A stretch of DNA of 64,000 nt from Lachnospiraceae bacterium. GTDB taxonomy: Bacteria; Bacillota; Clostridia; Lachnospirales; Lachnospiraceae. Shown one piece after another: positions 29,666 through 38,659 of the stretch. Made by a program: the position numbers and the translations under genes. The stretch lies in NCBI GenBank assembly GCA_009780115.1, contig WRAQ01000007.1:22425-86424 (forward strand), read 5' to 3'. The notes beneath the pieces are model-generated. The model was given only the letters and a program-made list of their open reading frames with translations. It ran no database searches and was not told the origin of the DNA. Within the stretch, counting starts at the first letter, position 1, and each line of letters starts with the position of its first letter.

Positions 29666-29742
29666 TACCAAGGTCAGTGTTTCATGCTTGCATGAAAAAA
29701 TGTGAAAGCGAAGCAATCCCTAGGTATCTCATGTGAATATGA
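29662..29742 (+). repeat. Interspersed element family B, copy 1 (dxr leader)
   Basis: From the cdsA stop to the dxr ribosome site the sequence forms a hairpin. GATACCAAGG pairs with CCTAGGTATC, and inside it TTTCATG/CATGAAA forms a second stem. GATACCAAG, GCGAAGC, AGCAATCC.TAG and TATGAGG recur upstream of hemW at 37334-37402. The final GAGG serves as the dxr Shine-Dalgarno. Confidence 0.6.
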
Positions 29743-29749
29743 GGCAACA

Positions 29750-30895
29750 ATGAAAAAAATCGGAATCCTTGGTTCAACCGGCTCAATCGGGACCCAGACA
29801 TTGGATATCGTCAGGCACAATCGGGATGATTTACATGTGGTTGCATTAGCTGCCGGTAGCAATATCGGTTTACTTGAAGAACAAATCCGCGAGTTTCACC
29901 CGCTTTATGCGGCGATGTGGAACGAAGAAGCTGCCCGTGAGCTAAGGGTCAAAGTCGCCGATATTCCGGTCAAAATTCTTAGCGGAATCGAAGGCCTGAT
30001 TGAAATTTCTACCTTACCCGATATCGAAATGTTAGTCACCGCTATTGTGGGGATGATTGGCTTAAGGCCAACAATTGCCGCGATAAAAGCGGGAAAAGAT
30101 ATCGCCCTTGCTAACAAAGAAACCCTTGTTACTGCCGGGCATATTATTATGCCGCTTGTAAAAAAACTTGGGATAAATTTATTACCGGTTGACAGCGAGC
30201 ATAGTGCTATTTTTCAATCACTTGTTGCCGAAAGCCCTGATACAATTTCCAAAATACTTCTAACCGCTTCCGGCGGGCCTTTCCGTGGTAAAATTACTGC
30301 TGAATTACCCGGAAAAACAAAAAATGATGCATTACGCCATCCGAATTGGGCGATGGGGCAGAAGATAACTATTGATTCCGCTACTTTAGTGAATAAAGGA
30401 TTGGAAGTAATCGAAGCTCACTGGCTGTTTGATATTCCGGCGGAACAGATTAAAGTAATTATTCACCCCCAAAGTATTATCCATTCGATGGTTGAATTTG
30501 TTGACCGCGGAATAATTGCTCAACTTGGTATTCCTGATATGAAGCTGCCGATTCAATATGCCCTTTTTTATCCTGAACGCAAACCGCTTAAGGGGGAAAG
30601 CGTTGATTTTACGGCTATCCAAACCCTGACATTTGAAAACCCTGATACCGAAACTTTTAAAGGCCTGCCGCTTGCTTACAAGGCTTTGGCTGATGGCGGA
30701 AGTATGCCAACCGTTTATAATGCCGCCAATGAGAAAGCAGTCAGTTTATTTTTACAGGATAAAATTGGCTTTTTAGATATATATGAAATCATCGAAGGGG
30801 CGATGAACCAACATAAAATAATCCCTAGTCCAAACGTAGAGGAAATTTTGACGGTAGAGTTGGAAACATATAGATACATTAATGCCATACAATGA
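29750..30895 (+). CDS. dxr: 1-deoxy-D-xylulose 5-phosphate reductoisomerase
   Basis: This 381-residue enzyme is the first committed step of the methylerythritol phosphate isoprenoid pathway (DXP to MEP, NADPH-dependent). It shows the N-terminal ILGSTGSIG nucleotide loop at residue 5, ANKETLVTAG near 120, the metal site PVDSEHSAIFQ near 144, ASGGPFRG near 180, HPNWAMGQKITIDSATLVNKG near 203 and EAHWLF near 226. The ATG at 29750 is preferred over an upstream GTG because the protein then begins MKKIGILGSTGS like its family, and a GAGG precedes it. Confidence 0.97.
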   Translation: MKKIGILGSTGSIGTQTLDIVRHNRDDLHVVALAAGSNIGLLEEQIREFHPLYAAMWNEEAARELRVKVADIPVKILSGIEGLIEISTLPDIEMLVTAIVGMIGLRPTIAAIKAGKDIALANKETLVTAGHIIMPLVKKLGINLLPVDSEHSAIFQSLVAESPDTISKILLTASGGPFRGKITAELPGKTKNDALRHPNWAMGQKITIDSATLVNKGLEVIEAHWLFDIPAEQIKVIIHPQSIIHSMVEFVDRGIIAQLGIPDMKLPIQYALFYPERKPLKGESVDFTAIQTLTFENPDTETFKGLPLAYKALADGGSMPTVYNAANEKAVSLFLQDKIGFLDIYEIIEGAMNQHKIIPSPNVEEILTVELETYRYINAIQ

Positions 30896-31010
30896 GTAAG
30901 TCAGATAAGATATCTCGCAGTCACCTTAGGCCGCCTTCTTCCCAAGATTAAGATTGTAGTTTACACCAATTAGGCCGTAGAGACGGAGAGATATACTTAA
31001 TCTGACTTAC
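30896..31010 (+). repeat. Interspersed element family A, copy 2
   Basis: This element starts at the base after the dxr stop. Perfect 11-bp terminal arms GTAAGTCAGAT and ATCTGACTTAC enclose TATCTC/GAGATA and the shared core (CCTTAGGCCGCCTTCT and CCAATTAGGCCGTAGAGACGG). The arm sequence is quite different from copies 1 and 3, but complementarity is preserved. Confidence 0.82.
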
Positions 31011-31129
31011 GGATTATATATTAATTAGAATACTTACGGATTATATATTAATTAGAATACTTACGGATTATATATTAATTAGAATACTTACGGATTATAT
31101 ATTAATTAGAATATTTGCGGATTATATTT
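31005..31129 (+). repeat. 27-bp AT-rich tandem repeat, about 4.6 copies
   Basis: Four perfect copies start at 31005, 31032, 31059 and 31086, each beginning ACTTACGGATTATATATT. A decayed fifth copy begins at 31113. The first unit overlaps the right arm of repeat copy 2 (shared ACTTACGG). It lies in the rseP upstream region. The units abut with no spacers. Confidence 0.95.
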
Positions 31130-31160
31130 AAACAAAGAAATTTATAGGAAAGGCACCAAT

Positions 31161-32237
31161 ATGGCAACATTCATCTCATTTATAATCATCTTCGGCCTCA
31201 TCGTTTTAGCCCACGAACTAGGCCATTACCTACTTGGAAAGAAAAATGGCATTACCGTAACGGAATTTTTCATCGGAATGGGGCCGACCCTTTTTTCATT
31301 TACAAAAGGCGGGACCAAGTTTTCCCTGAAGCTTTTCCCCATCGGCGGGGCCTGCCTCTTTGAAGGCGAAACCGGCAACTCCCCCGCGAAAGAAGAGGGA
31401 GAAGAAGAAAAAGCGCCTGAACTAAGCGAAGGTTCTTTTCTGAAAGCTTCGGTTGGGGCCCGGTTTTCAACGATATTCGCCGGCCCGGTTTTCAATTTTA
31501 TCTTAGCTTATCTAATTGGTTTGATTATTATCGGAAATACCGGTATTGATTTGCCGATTATTGAGACGGTAACTCCCGGCGGCCAGGCCGAAGCAGCCGG
31601 CCTACGTCCCGGTGATGTTGTCAAACGGATAAATAACGAAAAAATCGATGTCTATCGCCAGATTTTCTTTATTTCTTATACCAGCCGCGGTGAAACCCTT
31701 AAGGTAACTTATGAACGAGACGGTATCACTGATACGGTTATAATTAACCCCGCTTACAGTGAGGAGCTTGGGCGTTACCTGATTGGGGTCAATGCCTATG
31801 GCGAATATACGAAAACGGGGGCGTTGTCGGTCTTTAGAAATGCTTATTATGAAGTTAAATTCGGTATGACTTCGACCTTGAAAAGCTTAAGAATGTTAGT
31901 CCAGGGACAGTTAACGAAAGATGATGTCGCCGGCCCGGTAGGAATGGCAACAATTGTTGGTGAAACCTTTGAGGCAGCCCGGCCCCATGGAATATCGGTG
32001 GTTTTACTTTCGATGCTTAATATTGCGATGATTCTTTCAGTGAATCTTGGTATTATCAATTTATTGCCATTGCCGGCATTGGACGGCGGGCGGTTGGTCT
32101 TTATCCTCCTTGAAATGATTCGCGGCAAACCGGTCGCCCCGGAAAAAGAGGGGCTTGTTCATCTCGCCGGAATGATTGCTTTGATGGTCTTGATGGTATT
32201 TATTTTATTTAATGATATTTCAAGGTTGTTTTCTTGA
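31161..32237 (+). CDS. rseP: RIP (S2P/M50) metalloprotease RseP
   Basis: This 358-residue membrane zinc protease has AHELGHY (HExxH) at residue 17 in the first transmembrane helix, one PDZ domain (about 125-200, GGQAEAAGLRPGDVV), and the second metal motif PLPALDGGR near 308 before the last transmembrane helices. It cleaves membrane-embedded substrates such as anti-sigma factors or signal peptide remnants. In sporulating Firmicutes relatives process sigma regulators. Order after dxr is the standard one. An AGGAAAGG-type ribosome site precedes the ATG. Confidence 0.95.
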   Translation: MATFISFIIIFGLIVLAHELGHYLLGKKNGITVTEFFIGMGPTLFSFTKGGTKFSLKLFPIGGACLFEGETGNSPAKEEGEEEKAPELSEGSFLKASVGARFSTIFAGPVFNFILAYLIGLIIIGNTGIDLPIIETVTPGGQAEAAGLRPGDVVKRINNEKIDVYRQIFFISYTSRGETLKVTYERDGITDTVIINPAYSEELGRYLIGVNAYGEYTKTGALSVFRNAYYEVKFGMTSTLKSLRMLVQGQLTKDDVAGPVGMATIVGETFEAARPHGISVVLLSMLNIAMILSVNLGIINLLPLPALDGGRLVFILLEMIRGKPVAPEKEGLVHLAGMIALMVLMVFILFNDISRLFS

Positions 32238-32254
32238 CAAATTTATGTTATAAT
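32226..32254 (+). promoter_or_regulatory. Sigma-A-type promoter for the small RNA
   Basis: TTGTTT (32226-32231), a 17-bp spacer and TATAAT (32249-32254). The -35 box lies inside the 3' end of rseP. Transcription would begin near 32261, at the start of the structured region. Confidence 0.5.
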
Positions 32255-32260
32255 CAAACT

Positions 32261-32404
32261 ATAATTATGATTCTTTCGTAAGAACCAGCATCTCAAAGGT
32301 GGCTGTCTGGAAAGGCAATGTAGAATTGGATTGCCAATCTACATTGAGCAACGAGTAATCGTTTAGGGCCCCCTTGATTATCAAGTCGGGGGGCACTTTG
32401 TTTT
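32261..32404 (+). ncRNA. Candidate structured small RNA or leader, family unknown
   Basis: About 144 nt with consecutive stem-loops: TTCTT/AAGAA near 32271; CCAGC paired with GCTG near 32285-32305; a long hairpin at 32316-32346 (CAATGTAG/CTACATTG continued by ATTGG/CCAAT, one bulge); CGA/TCG near 32351; and a GC-rich terminator. It does not match, by eye, 6S RNA, SRP RNA, tmRNA or common riboswitch cores. It could be a free RNA or an attenuator for the gene at 32420. Confidence 0.5.
32366..32404 (+). terminator. Rho-independent terminator
   Basis: GCCCCC-TTGA loop TCAA-GTC-GGGGGC followed by CACTTTGTTTT. This very stable stem lies 16 nt before the start of the next gene, so it acts either as the 3' end of the small RNA or as an attenuator. 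Confidence 0.75.
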
Positions 32405-32419
32405 CTAAGTGGTGGCTTT

Positions 32420-33985
32420 ATGATTGTGACCTTTCAATTTCCGATTATTGATAAACGCGCGTTTATTAAAGATGATGCAAAAAAATATTTTTATCCGCCA
32501 GGCTGGATAGCTGATAATAAATATTTGAAAAGCTTTGGAAATTCATTAGATGATAATCCCGACGGGCCCGCGGTAAGGGAAAAGGCATATATGAAAGCCG
32601 CAAGGGCAGTACGTTTCCCGACGATGAGCAATTTATATATTCAGCCGTATAATGGATGTACATTCTCTTTGCGAGGGACTGCAAAATATAAAACACGACA
32701 ATTCTATACTGATAGCGCGATATCTAATTTTAATATTGAAATAGAATGTAGGGCAGGGAAGAATCAAACCGCCTTTGATGGTGATAAGGTTTCTTTGTTC
32801 CTTGGCGCTATTTTTCAGATACCGGTGAAAATACCGACAGGTCAAATGTTCCGCTCCGCTTCGGGTGAACCCGAAAGAACATTTACAAATACGGTGCTTC
32901 AAAATGCGGGGCGGCCGATTGCTTCCCTTTATTATGGCGCCACCCTCAAAGACAAAGCCCAACTTCCTACTGCCAGAGAGCAGGAGTTGGTTGGTTCGGG
33001 TACCCCGCTGGTTATTTTACAATACGACGAGGAGGAAATGAAGAACATTACCGATTCGTTTGAACATATAAATTGTGACAAAGGTTTTTGTGTACATTAT
33101 GCCCCAATTAGAGTAGATTCCCGAAGATGTGACGTATGGCTGGTTAAGAATGACAATGACTGGGCGGCGATCAACAGACTTTGCAATTGCCTTTCTTATC
33201 TGCACCATGAAAAAGAAGGAGTTTTGGAAATCCTTAAGTGGCTGAATAATATGTATGGTGATTATGAACTTTTGGAGCGAAAAATTGTCTGGTTTTTGAA
33301 AGATAAAGCGAAACAGCTTACAAAACCAAGAACTTTCGGATATGATAAGCAGAATCTTTTGGATATCGCTTACAAATATGATTTACAAGTAAACAAAGAA
33401 AAATTTGCCTTTATTTTAAGTAAAATTGAAGCAAACCGGGAAATATTCGGCGATGACATAAATACTATTCGCGAGTTATTCGAGAATAAGAGAGATACGC
33501 CTATTGAACCAAAAACAATGATAAACTATTCGATTGAGGAAGTAATATTAATGATAGGAGATAATGGTATGATAGAAATTAATAAGGCAGGAAGAGACAT
33601 AATCAATGCAGGAAGAGACATAATCACGGTCGGCGGCGATGTGAAAAATAGTTTTAATACCGGAGTAACGGAATGTATTGGTAAAACTGAAAATGAAGAA
33701 CTAAAGAAAGAGCTTGAAAATCTTAGGCAAGAGGTTGACAAAGTCGCAAATATATTTGACGGTACAAAAGAACAGAAGGCAGAATTAGAGGAATTAATGC
33801 AAGATATCCGAAACTTCTGTGACCAGGCTGTAAGTGATAACCCTGTTAAAAACATCTTGCAAAAAGCAGTAGCGGGGGCTGAATTTGTAGCGAAAACGAT
33901 AGCAACTGTTAATTCTTCAAGTATCGTTAGTATGATGACAAGAATAATCGGCATAATTTTTAATCAAACCCCTGCCGCCGGTTGA
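32420..33985 (+). CDS. Unrecognised 521-residue protein, possible conflict/effector protein
   Basis: No family was recognised. Residues 1-330 look globular (mixed alpha/beta, e.g. SLFLGAIFQIPVKIP, GTPLVILQYDEEE). Residues ~385-420 hold a short Gly/Asp repeat (AGRDIINAGRDIITVGGDV) like the low-complexity turns seen in several bacterial conflict proteins. Residues ~425-470 are a predicted coiled coil (ENEELKKELENLRQEVDKV), and the last ~45 residues are amphipathic or hydrophobic (SSIVSMMTRIIGIIF). The gene is a lone accessory insertion between rseP and spoIIP, with its own upstream RNA element and downstream terminator. A GTGGTGG site precedes the ATG. A defence or toxin role is only a guess from architecture and context. 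Confidence 0.8.
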   Translation: MIVTFQFPIIDKRAFIKDDAKKYFYPPGWIADNKYLKSFGNSLDDNPDGPAVREKAYMKAARAVRFPTMSNLYIQPYNGCTFSLRGTAKYKTRQFYTDSAISNFNIEIECRAGKNQTAFDGDKVSLFLGAIFQIPVKIPTGQMFRSASGEPERTFTNTVLQNAGRPIASLYYGATLKDKAQLPTAREQELVGSGTPLVILQYDEEEMKNITDSFEHINCDKGFCVHYAPIRVDSRRCDVWLVKNDNDWAAINRLCNCLSYLHHEKEGVLEILKWLNNMYGDYELLERKIVWFLKDKAKQLTKPRTFGYDKQNLLDIAYKYDLQVNKEKFAFILSKIEANREIFGDDINTIRELFENKRDTPIEPKTMINYSIEEVILMIGDNGMIEINKAGRDIINAGRDIITVGGDVKNSFNTGVTECIGKTENEELKKELENLRQEVDKVANIFDGTKEQKAELEELMQDIRNFCDQAVSDNPVKNILQKAVAGAEFVAKTIATVNSSSIVSMMTRIIGIIFNQTPAAG

Positions 33986-33993
33986 TATATGTA

Positions 33994-34021
33994 CCAAAGG
34001 AGATTTTGAAATCACCTTTGG
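33994..34021. terminator. Bidirectional Rho-independent terminator
   Basis: The stem CCAAAGG-A-GATTT/AAATC-A-CCTTTGG has a 2-nt apex (effectively a 4-nt loop). It sits between the convergent stops of the unknown gene (33985) and spoIIP (34032). T-rich sequence follows on the plus strand. Confidence 0.7.
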
Positions 34022-34031
34022 CCTTGTATTA

Positions 34032-35348
34032 TTAATTCAAAACCATCGATAATACGTGCGCCAGCGGTTCGCAGGCGTTCATGATTTCTTCGACGGTATT
34101 TGTTTGCGCCCCAAGCTCAATTAATGTTGTCCGTGGTAAGACATGCATATTATAACGGTAAGCCCTTAGATAAATTTTTCGGGTAATTCCGGGATAATAT
34201 TCATTAGCCGCAACCTGGGCTTGAAAAGAAAAGGCCAAATTTTCATTAATATAAGGATTTTCCAAATATTCAATCGGGCCGGTCTGCCTGGTATAACTTA
34301 AACCGTTAAAAAACATAAACTGGGCGGTTGGCCGTCCTTGCAAATCCATGACAAGTTTCCGCCCTTCTTTCATTTCATCACGGTGCAAATCAATCACAAC
34401 CTGAATTGACGGGTTTTCTTTAAGAATACGCTCAATATCCGGAAGGGCATTTGAATAAGCATAGTCCCGGCCGCCAAGGTCATATCCGGTGGTATGATGG
34501 AGGACGTTGAAGCCATATTTCGTCTCAAGTATTTCGGCAAGATGCGCCCCGGCACCAACAATTGTTGTGCTGGGGTCGCCCGGGACTGAATCAGCGAAAG
34601 CTTCAAGTGAATGAGTATGATAAATAAGAATCTGGGGCCCATTTACCTGCTTATTAATTGACATATCACGGTTTAATAAGCTATCAAGGTTAATGCGGGC
34701 TTCAGTAGCGCGGGTAGTCGGGTCCACCGCATAAAAATTATTAATCAATTCTTCATAGGAAAAACCTTCCAGCCAATTATAAGTGAAGACCGGGGAACTT
34801 GGCGGATTAAAGGGTTCGCGGTTCGGGGAAATTGGGGGTGTTTCCCCCTCTGTTTCATCAGTTTCATCGTCTTTGGATTGGTTTTCCTTTAAGAAACTTT
34901 GCAGAATTGAATCATCAATATGGAGTGCATCTTCCGTATAATCCAGTTCATTTTCTGTTGTATTCCGGCTATCCTCATCCCGCCCTTCCATCCGGATAAG
35001 GATATCCCTTGTTTGCTCATCCTCAGTTGCCGGTTCCTTTCTTAATTCTTGCATGCCTAAATAAAAGAGCGGTATTTGCTTATTTAATGCAGTTTCTATG
35101 TAGGAATTAAGCCCGATAACGTGATTCCGGTTATCAAGGAATGACAATATTGGCATTGTATTTACTGACATTTGACGGCTTAACCCTTCGCGGACTTCAT
35201 TATAAAAAAGGCTAACTTGGCTGCCGTCCGGGGAAAAATCCTTTAAACCGTTATAAACAATCATAACAAGTGTTATGATTAGCAAGGTGATGATTGACCA
35301 TTTAAGAAGATTGATTTTTAGGCGGCGAAAACGTGGCCGGTTGAGCAT
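34032..35348 (-). CDS. spoIIP: Stage II sporulation protein P
   Basis: This 438-residue protein has an N-terminal transmembrane segment (about residues 16-35), a low-complexity acidic linker (about 130-190), and a C-terminal SpoIIP amidase/endopeptidase domain with IYHTHSLE near 248, a VIDLHRD motif near 316 and a final TTLIELG near 407. With SpoIID and SpoIIM it degrades septal peptidoglycan during engulfment. The chosen start is the ATG at 35348 with AAAGGA upstream. Longer alternatives add a Cys-rich stretch not expected in the family. It is divergent from lepA, its usual neighbour. Confidence 0.92.
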   Translation of the reverse strand: MLNRPRFRRLKINLLKWSIITLLIITLVMIVYNGLKDFSPDGSQVSLFYNEVREGLSRQMSVNTMPILSFLDNRNHVIGLNSYIETALNKQIPLFYLGMQELRKEPATEDEQTRDILIRMEGRDEDSRNTTENELDYTEDALHIDDSILQSFLKENQSKDDETDETEGETPPISPNREPFNPPSSPVFTYNWLEGFSYEELINNFYAVDPTTRATEARINLDSLLNRDMSINKQVNGPQILIYHTHSLEAFADSVPGDPSTTIVGAGAHLAEILETKYGFNVLHHTTGYDLGGRDYAYSNALPDIERILKENPSIQVVIDLHRDEMKEGRKLVMDLQGRPTAQFMFFNGLSYTRQTGPIEYLENPYINENLAFSFQAQVAANEYYPGITRKIYLRAYRYNMHVLPRTTLIELGAQTNTVEEIMNACEPLAHVLSMVLN

Positions 35349-35520
35349 TTTTTTATCCTTTTCATACTTTTCGCGACAAGGAAGGCAAAAACATCTAGAA
35401 GTTAATAGCATCTTATTGCCTGGCTTGGTCCTTAGCATACCCTTGTACTGGACAAAGGAGATTTTGAGTGGTATAATTGTCCAAGTCTACTATCATATTT
35501 ATGTATTAAGGAGCACAAAG

Positions 35521-37335
35521 ATGTCCCGCATCGACCAAAGTAAAATCAGGAATTTTTGCATTGTTGCCCATATTGATCATGGGAAATCTACCTTAGCCGA
35601 CCGAATTATAGAAAAAACAGGTTTGTTGACCGACCGCGAAATGCAGGCGCAAGTCCTTGATAATATGGATTTGGAGCGGGAGCGCGGTATTACGATAAAA
35701 GCCCAGACCGTCCGTGTAGTGTACAAAGCTTTAGACGGTGAAGAATATATTTTTAACCTGATTGATACACCGGGACATGTCGATTTCAATTATGAGGTCA
35801 GCCGTTCGCTTGCTGCTTGTGAGGGCGCGATTCTGGTGGTTGATGCCGCACAAGGGATTGAAGCCCAGACCCTGGCTAATGTTTATCTGGCAATTGACCA
35901 CAATCTTGATGTTATCCCCGTAATCAATAAAATCGATTTGCCAAGTGCCGAACCAGAGCGGGTAAAGGAAGAAATCGAAGATGTAATTGGTATTGAAGCC
36001 CATGATGCCCCGATGATTTCGGCGAAAAGCGGGATGGGTATTGAGGCGGTTTTGGAAGCGGTGGTCAAAAAAGTCCCCGCCCCAAAAGGTGACATGAAGA
36101 ATCCGCTTCAAGCTTTGATTTTTGATTCATTATATGATTCCTATAAAGGGGTTATCGTTTTTTGCCGGGTAATGGAAGGGGCAGTCCGGAAAGGGACAAT
36201 AATTAAAATGATGGCGACCGGTGCCCAGTCGGAGGTGGTTGAGGTTGGTTATTTTGGCCCCGGCCAGTTTATTACCTGTGAAGAGCTTACCCCGGGAATG
36301 GTTGGTTATATCACAGCTTCACTCAAAAACGTTAAAGATACCACTGTTGGTGATACGATTACTGATGCAAATGACCCATGTACTACTCCGTTACCGGGGT
36401 ACAAAAAAGTCCAGTCAATGGTTTATTGCGGTGTTTATCCGGCTGATGGTGCCAGATACCCTGATTTGCGGGATGCTTTGGAGAAATTGCAATTAAATGA
36501 TGCTTCTTTACAATATGAGCCGGAAACTTCGGTAGCTTTGGGTTTCGGTTTCCGCTGCGGTTTCTTAGGGCTTTTGCATTTGGAAATCATTCAAGAGCGT
36601 TTAGAGCGTGAATATAACCTTGACCTAGTCACAACCGCACCAAGTGTTATCTATCTTGTTCATAAAAATAATGGGGATGTAATAGACTTGACTAACCCGA
36701 CGAATTTACCCGACCCGACCGAAATCAACTTTATGGAAGAGCCGATAGTTTCGGCAGAAATCATGGTGACGAGTGAGTTTATCGGCTCAATTATGGAACT
36801 TTGTCAGGAACGGCGCGGCCGTTATCTTGGAATGGAATATATTGAAGGCGGGCGGACAGTTTTACGCTATGAATTGCCGCTTAATGAGATTATTTATGAT
36901 TTCTTTGATGCCCTCAAATCACGGTCACGGGGTTATGCCTCATTTGATTACGAACTTAAAGGTTATGAGCGTTCAGAGATGGTGAAGCTTGATATCATGA
37001 TTAATCGTGAAGAAGTTGATGCCTTATCCTTTATCGTCCATCGCGATACTGCTTACGAGCGGGGGCGCCGGATGTGTGAAAAGCTTAAAGATGAGATTCC
37101 GCGGCATTTGTTTGAAATTCCGATTCAAGCAGCGATAGGCAGCAAGATTATCGCCCGTGAGACGGTCAGGGCAATGCGTAAAGACGTTTTGGCGAAGTGT
37201 TACGGTGGTGATATCAGCCGGAAGAAGAAGCTGTTAGAAAAGCAAAAAGAGGGCAAAAAACGGATGCGCCAGATTGGCAGTGTGGAAATTCCGCAGAAAG
37301 CATTTATGAGTGTGCTTAAGCTGGATAATGATTAG
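35521..37335 (+). CDS. lepA: Elongation factor 4 (ribosome back-translocase)
   Basis: This 604-residue translational GTPase shows the G1 motif AHIDHGKS near 16, G2/switch region [12 protein letters not shown] near 49, DTPGHVDF near 81, NKIDLP near 136 and the LepA-specific C-terminal region ending in [14 protein letters not shown]. It is thought to act on stalled or mis-translocated ribosomes. The ATG at 35521 with TAAGGAG upstream gives the normal N-terminus ([17 protein letters not shown]). Longer in-frame versions overlap spoIIP. Confidence 0.98.
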   Translation: MSRIDQSKIRNFCIVAHIDHGKSTLADRIIEKTGLLTDREMQAQVLDNMDLERERGITIKAQTVRVVYKALDGEEYIFNLIDTPGHVDFNYEVSRSLAACEGAILVVDAAQGIEAQTLANVYLAIDHNLDVIPVINKIDLPSAEPERVKEEIEDVIGIEAHDAPMISAKSGMGIEAVLEAVVKKVPAPKGDMKNPLQALIFDSLYDSYKGVIVFCRVMEGAVRKGTIIKMMATGAQSEVVEVGYFGPGQFITCEELTPGMVGYITASLKNVKDTTVGDTITDANDPCTTPLPGYKKVQSMVYCGVYPADGARYPDLRDALEKLQLNDASLQYEPETSVALGFGFRCGFLGLLHLEIIQERLEREYNLDLVTTAPSVIYLVHKNNGDVIDLTNPTNLPDPTEINFMEEPIVSAEIMVTSEFIGSIMELCQERRGRYLGMEYIEGGRTVLRYELPLNEIIYDFFDALKSRSRGYASFDYELKGYERSEMVKLDIMINREEVDALSFIVHRDTAYERGRRMCEKLKDEIPRHLFEIPIQAAIGSKIIARETVRAMRKDVLAKCYGGDISRKKKLLEKQKEGKKRMRQIGSVEIPQKAFMSVLKLDND

Positions 37336-37402
37336 ATACCAAGTGATTTTAGGGTTGTGGGAGCGAAGCGGAGCAATCCGTAGATATCTTTCGAAGTATG
37401 AG
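37334..37402 (+). repeat. Interspersed element family B, copy 2 (hemW leader)
   Basis: This copy lies between the lepA stop and the hemW start. AGATACCAAGTGATT pairs imperfectly with AATCCGTAGATATCT. GATACCAAG, GCGAAGC, AGCAATCC.TAG, TATCT and TATGAGG match copy 1 at 29662. The trailing GAGG region acts as the hemW ribosome site. Confidence 0.55.
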
Positions 37403-37409
37403 GGGCGGT

Positions 37410-38645
37410 ATGAAACCACTTAGCATTTATATCCATATCCCCTTTTGTAAAAGTAAATGCCATTACTGTGATTTTCTTTCGGCGCCGGTTTCGTCAAAAA
37501 CTGAACAGGCGGATTATACTAAAGCCCTATTACAAGAAATTGAGATAGAAGCTTTGGCATACCAAGACTATCAAGTAAAGACGGTTTTTATTGGTGGGGG
37601 CACACCGTCAATTTTACCGGCAGAGAACATTGAAGCAATATTATGTAAACTAAAAAGTTCATTTAATTTTGCCGCTAACGATGATACCGAAATCACTATT
37701 GAAATTAACCCTGGAACAATAACAGGCGTTATTTTATCTAAATACCGGGCTGCCGGAATCAACCGCTTGAGTTTTGGCCTGCAATCAGCTAATAATAATG
37801 AACTAAAATTACTTGGCCGTATCCATACCTATGATGAATTTTTATCCACATACAATGAAGCAAGAAATTTGGGTTTTCAAAACATAAATATTGACTTGAT
37901 CTCGGCAATTCCCGGTCAGTCATTTTCATCATGGAAGCAAACTTTAGAAAAAGTTTCCGGGCTTTTACCGGAACATATTTCTGCTTATAGTTTAATCATC
38001 GAACCGGGTACTTCCTTTCACGAAATTTATGCCGGTGGCAATGATAAAGCCCGTGAAATAGTGGGAGAAGAGCAAGAACGGCAAATTTACCACTATACAA
38101 AATCATACCTTGAAGCGAAAAATAACAGTCGTTATGAAATATCGAATTATGCCAAACCGGGATATGAATGTAAGCATAATTTGACCTATTGGCGCCGGGG
38201 TGATTATGTTGGTTTTGGTCTTGGCGCTTCATCGCTGATTGACAATAAACGTTGGTCAAATATCTCCGATTTGAAAAGTTATATCATGATTTACCAAAAC
38301 AAACAAGTGGCACCCGGCGGTGATGATTCTAAGAAAATTGATTCTCAATTCTCCTTAAATGATTCAAACAATAGCAGTTTCCTATTAAGCGGTTGCAAAG
38401 AAAAATTACAAGTGTTATCTTTAAAAGAGCAAATTGAAGAGTATATGTTTCTTGGCTTGCGATTGACTGAAGGAGTCAATAAGAAACACTTCAAAAAAAC
38501 TTTCGGCCATGAGATAAATGAATTTTATGAATCGGTATTATTGAAGCTCAAAGAGCAGAAGCTAATAGAGGTTGGTGAGTATATTACGTTGACAGCTTAT
38601 GGTGTTGATGTGAGTAATTATGTGCTGGCGGAGTTTTTGTTTTGA
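37410..38645 (+). CDS. hemW: Radical SAM heme chaperone HemW
   Basis: This 411-residue protein has the radical-SAM cluster motif CKSKCHYCDF near residue 14, GGGTPS near 61, NPGT near 98, and the HemN/HemW-type region CKHNLTYWRRGDYVGFGLGA near 255. A C-terminal helical domain is present, interrupted by an unusual Ser/Asn-rich insertion near 305-335. HemW inserts heme into respiratory proteins. It was formerly annotated as oxygen-independent coproporphyrinogen oxidase. The internal ATG at 37410 is chosen because GAGGGGCGG just before it acts as the ribosome site. It follows lepA, as is usual in Firmicutes. Confidence 0.93.
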   Translation: MKPLSIYIHIPFCKSKCHYCDFLSAPVSSKTEQADYTKALLQEIEIEALAYQDYQVKTVFIGGGTPSILPAENIEAILCKLKSSFNFAANDDTEITIEINPGTITGVILSKYRAAGINRLSFGLQSANNNELKLLGRIHTYDEFLSTYNEARNLGFQNINIDLISAIPGQSFSSWKQTLEKVSGLLPEHISAYSLIIEPGTSFHEIYAGGNDKAREIVGEEQERQIYHYTKSYLEAKNNSRYEISNYAKPGYECKHNLTYWRRGDYVGFGLGASSLIDNKRWSNISDLKSYIMIYQNKQVAPGGDDSKKIDSQFSLNDSNNSSFLLSGCKEKLQVLSLKEQIEEYMFLGLRLTEGVNKKHFKKTFGHEINEFYESVLLKLKEQKLIEVGEYITLTAYGVDVSNYVLAEFLF

Positions 38646-38659
38646 GGTTTACTTTATAA

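Noticed and set aside
31005..31129. CRISPR-like repeat array
   Set aside because: The 27-bp units abut directly with no unique spacers, and no cas genes are in the window, so this is a plain tandem repeat.
32261..32404. 6S RNA, SRP RNA or T-box leader
   Set aside because: No 6S-like central bubble, no SRP GGAAGCAGCC-type core and no T-box GGGTGG sequence. Left as an unknown structured RNA.
35349..35520. Extended starts for spoIIP and lepA that overlap each other
   Set aside because: Family N-termini and ribosome sites support 35348 for spoIIP and 35521 for lepA. The overlap region is a shared promoter area.
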